Part shown: positions 31,829 through 35,141 of the stretch, piece after piece
Position numbering within the stretch: position 1 is the first letter of the stretch
How the letters are laid out: the number at the start of each line of letters is the position of its first letter
Assembly: GCA_023410575.1 (NCBI GenBank)
Contig: JAEYPP010000064.1
Location: 1 to 35,141 of the forward strand
From: Bacillota bacterium
Lineage (GTDB): Bacteria; Bacillota; Clostridia; Lachnospirales; Lachnospiraceae
Reading direction: 5' to 3'
DNA: 35,141 bases
The notes under the pieces: generated by a model
Database searches by the model: none
Seen by the model: only the letters and a program-made list of their open reading frames with translations
Told to the model about the DNA's origin: nothing
Program-made: the position numbers and the translations under genes

Positions 31829-32839
31829 CTATTCTACACTTAGAATATTTGTTTTAATTTTGCCATTAATATCGTTTTGTTTAAATGCAATACATTGAAT
31901 GATTGAGTTTTTGATTTCGATTGCATTCGAGCTACCATGACTCTTAACAACTAAACCGTTAAGTCCTAACATGGGAGCTCCACCATATTGTGACAAGTCA
32001 AAATTCTTGAGTGTACGCTTTAACGCTGGTTTTACTAATGCTGCACCTACAGTACTAATAGCTGTACTCGTTAATCCTGTTTTGATTTTCTTAACTAAAG
32101 CAGAAGCTAAACCTTCATAAAGTTTAAGAATTACGTTACCAACAAAAGCTTCACATAATATAACATCTGCTGCACCATTTGGTATCTCTCTTGCTTCTAC
32201 GCTGCCGATAAAATTAATATCGTTACAGTTTTTTAGCAATGGAAACGTTTCTTTAACAAGCATATTGCCCTTTTCTTCTTCTGCTCCAATGTTAACAATT
32301 CCAACCCTAGGATTTTTTATTCCTACTACATTTTCCATATAAATGGATCCCATCCTTGCAAATTGTACCAAATGAGATGCTCTAGCATCGACATTCGCAC
32401 CACAATCCACAAGTAAAGATAAACCATTCATAGTAGGTAGTAACGGTGCCAAAGGTGGTCTTTCAATTCCTTTGATTCTTCCAACAATTAATTGTGCACC
32501 AACTAGCACTGCACCAGTACTACCAGCAGATACAAAAGCATCTGCTTCACCACTCTTAACAAGATTAAGTGCAACAACGATAGAAGAATCTTTCTTTTTA
32601 CGAATAGCCATTACTGGCGCTTCATCATTCGTAATGACCTCGTTCGCATTCACAACTATAATACGAGCTTTGTCATAGGAATATTTCGAAAGTACTTGTA
32701 AAAGAACTTTTTCCTGTCCAACTAAGTGTACTGTGATTTCAGGACATTCATTGACAGCGTCGACTGCGCCTTTAACAATCTCCACTGGAGAATTATCGCC
32801 GCCCATTGCATCTACTGCAACTTTAACTGTACTCTGCAT
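31829..32839 (-). CDS. plsX: Phosphate acyltransferase PlsX
   Basis: PlsX converts acyl-ACP and phosphate to acyl-phosphate, the donor for PlsY in phosphatidic acid synthesis. The 336-residue protein starts with VKVAVDAMGGDNSPVEIVKG, has DEAPVMAIRKKKDSSIVVAL (about 72-91), DAFVSAGSTGAVLVGA (about 100-115), PTMNGLSLLVDCGANVDA, VGIVNIGAEEEKGN and ends with QYGGAPMLGLNGLVVKSHGS, all family signatures. The ATG has AAAGGA ahead. It is followed by acpP. rpmF, its usual upstream neighbour, is not present; instead cheR ends 218 bases upstream behind a strong terminator, so plsX must have its own promoter in that gap. Confidence 0.96.
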   Translation of the reverse strand: MQSTVKVAVDAMGGDNSPVEIVKGAVDAVNECPEITVHLVGQEKVLLQVLSKYSYDKARIIVVNANEVITNDEAPVMAIRKKKDSSIVVALNLVKSGEADAFVSAGSTGAVLVGAQLIVGRIKGIERPPLAPLLPTMNGLSLLVDCGANVDARASHLVQFARMGSIYMENVVGIKNPRVGIVNIGAEEEKGNMLVKETFPLLKNCNDINFIGSVEAREIPNGAADVILCEAFVGNVILKLYEGLASALVKKIKTGLTSTAISTVGAALVKPALKRTLKNFDLSQYGGAPMLGLNGLVVKSHGSSNAIEIKNSIIQCIAFKQNDINGKIKTNILSVE

Positions 32840-33010
32840 TTTGACTTTTTTCCTTTCCTCATCATTACCTATGTATCAATATAACCGATTACATTTAAAA
32901 AATCAACCACTAATTTAGCTAATTTTGCTGATATAATATAGCATAGATGACTAGTAATATTTCATTAAACTTATACACGAAAAAATCAAGAATCTAACCT
33001 TTCTTAGTGT

Positions 33011-33048
33011 AAAAAAAGGAGATATTACATAAACTGTAACACCTCCTT
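33011..33048 (-). terminator. cheR terminator
   Basis: AAGGAGATATTAC (33016-33028) pairs with GTAACACCTCCTT (33036-33048) in a 13-pair stem with two wobbles. On the minus strand seven T follow. It lies nine bases past the cheR stop and separates it from plsX. Confidence 0.88.
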
Positions 33049-33056
33049 GTATGTTC

Positions 33057-33833
33057 CTATTTTTTAATATAAAAGAATGATTTTAATGTCGAGAAATTCA
33101 ACATTTGAGGCTGTATAATCTGTTCCGTACTTCCAACAAATAAAATTCCATCTTTTCGAAGAGCTGAATTAAATTTCTTATAGATTTCATTTTTTGCCTC
33201 TTCTGTAAAGTATATTAATACATTACGACAAACAATTAAATCCATATTAGTCGGATAAGTATCTTTTAATAAATTATGTTCACTAAATTCCACACACTTT
33301 TTGACACTATCTGAAATCTGATAAGTAGTATCACTGATTGCTGTAAAATATTGCGTAATAAACTCAGTCGGTAACCCCTTCAGGCTTTTTACATTATATA
33401 ACCCCATTCGAGCTTTATCAAGAACCTGTTTATCAATATCGGTTGCAATAATCTTTATCCTATTCAATGGTATTGATTTTGCCAATAACATAACCAAGGA
33501 ATATGGTTCATCACCGGTAGAACAAGCAGCGCTCCAGATTCTAAGTGTTGAAGAGTGTGACAATAACTGAGGTAAAATCTCATTCTCTAATAACTTCCAC
33601 TGTTCTGGATTACGATAAAACTCAGAAACATTAATCGTAAGATAGTTTACAAACTCATCAAATAGTACTTTATTCGTTTTAAGTACTTGTATGTAATCCA
33701 TATACGATGTAATCTTATGTTTTGTAATTAAAGAATCAATACGTCGTTTCATCTGACGTTCCTTGTAAGCACTTAAGTCGATTTTAGTTAACTCAAATAC
33801 TCTGGTCTTAAATACCTCATAGCTATCTGTCAT
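33057..33833 (-). CDS. cheR: CheR-type chemoreceptor methyltransferase
   Basis: CheR methylates glutamates of methyl-accepting chemotaxis proteins with SAM. I start it near 33833 (MTDSYEVFKTRVFELTKIDL, about 258 residues), where a GGAGA site lies ahead; the frame is open 13 codons further to a TTG. The N-terminal helical domain includes AYKERQMKRRIDSLITKHK and YLTINVSEFYRNPEQW; the catalytic domain includes LRIWSAACSTGDEPYSLVML (SAM motif I), IIATDIDKQVLDKAR and MDLIVCRNVLIYFTEE. No other chemotaxis gene is adjacent. It lies between the S1 gene and plsX and has terminators on both sides, so it is a single-gene unit. Confidence 0.94.
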   Translation of the reverse strand: MTDSYEVFKTRVFELTKIDLSAYKERQMKRRIDSLITKHKITSYMDYIQVLKTNKVLFDEFVNYLTINVSEFYRNPEQWKLLENEILPQLLSHSSTLRIWSAACSTGDEPYSLVMLLAKSIPLNRIKIIATDIDKQVLDKARMGLYNVKSLKGLPTEFITQYFTAISDTTYQISDSVKKCVEFSEHNLLKDTYPTNMDLIVCRNVLIYFTEEAKNEIYKKFNSALRKDGILFVGSTEQIIQPQMLNFSTLKSFFYIKK

Positions 33834-33910
33834 ATTTTTTCTCCTATTAGTACAATTTTCCATTTTATTCAATTATAAGTTCAAGTATATATGAACCTGA
33901 TATATATAAA

Positions 33911-33937
33911 AGAACGTGAGTTTCAACCTCACGCTCT
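33911..33937 (-). terminator. Terminator after the S1-domain gene
   Basis: AGAACGTGAG (33911-33920) pairs with CTCACGCTCT (33928-33937), nine Watson-Crick pairs and one wobble with a seven-base loop. On the minus strand a TTTTATATATA tail follows. Right upstream (33948-33971) a second hairpin, AGTGAA/CGAT with ATCG/TTCACT and one symmetric mismatch, begins just past the stop codon. Confidence 0.72.
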
Positions 33938-33987
33938 CTTTATAGCCAGTGAAACGATTCATCGATTCACTTGTCCTGTTTACAAAA

Positions 33988-35100
33988 TTACTCAGCATCA
34001 ACTGGAGCTTCTGTAACTGGAACTTCCTCAGCTGGAGCTTCTTGGGCTGGTGCTTCTAAAGCTTTAATACTTAAACTAATCTTTTTATCCTCACTGTTAA
34101 AGTCTACAATTTTAGCTGTAACTTCCTGTCCAATTTTTAAAACATCAGCAGGTTTTTCGATGTGCTCTTTTGATATCTGAGATACATGTAATAATGCATC
34201 TACTCCAGGTACTAATTCAACAAAAGCACCAAAATCTGTCATACGAGCTACCTTACCAGTTACAACGTTACCTACAGCGAATGTTTCCTCTGCATTAGCC
34301 CAAGGATTCTCATTAGCGAATTTAAGGCTTAATGCAATTTTTTCACCTTGAATATCTTTGATAAACGCTTTTACAGTATCACCAACTTTAAAAACTTTTT
34401 TAGGATTTTCGATACGTCCCCAAGACATCTCAGAGATGTGAAGAAGACCATCTGCACCACCTAAATCTATGAATGCTCCAAAATCTGTTACATTCTTCAC
34501 TGTGCCTGTAACAACGTCACCAACTTTAATCTTTGCAAATAAAGCTTTTGCTAATTCTGCTTTCTTAGCAACTAATAATTGCTTACGATCCCCAATAATT
34601 CTTCTTCTCTTAGGATTAAACTCGCTAATTACGAATTCGATTTCCTGATCTTTAAATTTATCAAGGTTTTTTTCATAAGTATCGCTAGCTAAACTTGCAG
34701 GAATAAATATTCTTGCTTCGTCAATAATAACGCTTAAACCACCATCTAATACAGCAGCAACTTTTGCTTTTAAAACTTCCTTATTATTAAAAGCTTCCTC
34801 TAATCTCTTGCTACCTTTTTCAGCAGCTAATCTCTTATAGGTTAAAAGAACCTGTCCTTCACCGTCATTAACTTTTAAAACTTTAACGGTCATTGTATCA
34901 CCTTCTTTAACAAGTGTTCGAAGGTCAACATTAGGTTGGTTTGTATATTCACTTCTGGTAATAATACCATCAGCCTTGTATCCAATGTTTAAGACAATTT
35001 CATCTTCTTTGACGCGAATAACTGTACCATCGACTACCTCTCCGTTGTGTATTGTTACTAATGACTCCTCCAATAATTGTTCAAAACTCATTTCTGACAT
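33988..35100 (-). CDS. rpsA: 30S ribosomal protein S1-like, four S1 domains
   Basis: A 370-residue RNA-binding protein made of four S1 (OB-fold) repeats: about 18-90 (GEVVDGTVIRVKEDEIVLNI), 105-172 (VLKAKVAAVLDGGLSVIIDE), 190-260 (GDVVTGTVKNVTDFGAFIDL, then DGLLHISEMSWG) and 277-346 (GNVVTGKVARMTDFGAFVEL, then DALLHVSQIS). Repeats 3 and 4 are closest to consensus. The tail is Ala/Glu/Pro-rich and disordered. Four repeats is the usual clostridial form, against six in E. coli. Its ATG at 35100 has AGGAGG 11 bases ahead, a long spacing. In related clostridia ispH precedes it; the window ends before that can be seen. Confidence 0.88.
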   Translation of the reverse strand: MSEMSFEQLLEESLVTIHNGEVVDGTVIRVKEDEIVLNIGYKADGIITRSEYTNQPNVDLRTLVKEGDTMTVKVLKVNDGEGQVLLTYKRLAAEKGSKRLEEAFNNKEVLKAKVAAVLDGGLSVIIDEARIFIPASLASDTYEKNLDKFKDQEIEFVISEFNPKRRRIIGDRKQLLVAKKAELAKALFAKIKVGDVVTGTVKNVTDFGAFIDLGGADGLLHISEMSWGRIENPKKVFKVGDTVKAFIKDIQGEKIALSLKFANENPWANAEETFAVGNVVTGKVARMTDFGAFVELVPGVDALLHVSQISKEHIEKPADVLKIGQEVTAKIVDFNSEDKKISLSIKALEAPAQEAPAEEVPVTEAPVDAE

Positions 35101-35141
35101 TCTAGTATGAACCTCCTTGATAATATTGTTTGGGGTTGAAG

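Noticed and set aside
1..35141. CRISPR arrays, tRNA or rRNA genes, phage modules, complete insertion sequences
   Set aside because: I looked for regularly spaced repeats, CCA-ended cloverleaf sequences, rRNA motifs, transposases and integrases on both strands and saw none.

Overview
The window looks like a chromosomal segment of a low-GC, Gram-positive anaerobe of the Clostridia, most likely a Lachnospiraceae member close to Lachnoclostridium phytofermentans. I base this on the AT-rich DNA, strong AGGAGG-type ribosome binding sites, near-consensus sigma-A promoters, a Gram-positive LexA box at recA, a membrane decarboxylase cluster and the protein style. The species name is inference. Nearly all genes lie on the minus strand; the only convincing plus-strand gene is a small BFD-like [2Fe-2S] protein.

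Layout from left to right: rpsP (S16) alone behind its own promoter; a decayed stretch (0.7-2.0 kb) with two related C-terminal gene remnants, each followed by a hairpin, and a frameshifted SAM methyltransferase; a two-TM membrane protein; a TrmH/SpoU RNA methyltransferase and an HD-GYP protein; an overlapping GNAT / LuxE-family / LuxC-family operon (5.3-8.1 kb) behind a tandemly duplicated upstream element; a 560-bp non-coding stretch with a MITE-like 177-bp palindrome and other hairpins; a five-gene biotin-dependent, sodium-pump-type decarboxylase operon (8.7-13.7 kb) with its promoter; recX-recA with promoter and LexA box; the BFD gene; a VOC protein; aroA; an AraC regulator / prenyltransferase-like / VOC set in which the last two are separated only by one in-frame stop codon; a Cache-GGDEF protein; a DUF3800 protein; ilvA with a small membrane protein; and finally the conserved block rpsA-like, cheR, plsX, acpP, rnc, smc, ftsY (35.1 to 26.1 kb, read right to left).

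How the genes work together: the decarboxylase operon supplies a carboxyltransferase, gamma anchor, biotin carrier, beta Na+ pump and a second (pyruvate/oxaloacetate-type) carboxyltransferase, so it could move CO2 on biotin between a CoA ester and pyruvate/oxaloacetate or spend it on Na+ export. The LuxE/LuxC pair would activate a carboxylic acid and reduce it to an aldehyde, with no luciferase in view. plsX-acpP links to phospholipid synthesis, smc-ftsY to chromosome organisation and membrane targeting. The HD-GYP and GGDEF proteins touch cyclic-di-GMP signalling.

The most noteworthy items are the GNAT-LuxE-LuxC operon with its duplicated leader, the single stop between the prenyltransferase-like and VOC reading frames, the MITE-like palindrome, the dual-carboxyltransferase decarboxylase operon, the terminator plus possible leader peptide just ahead of ilvA, and tandem gene remnants. 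No CRISPR array, tRNA, rRNA, complete insertion sequence or phage module is visible.
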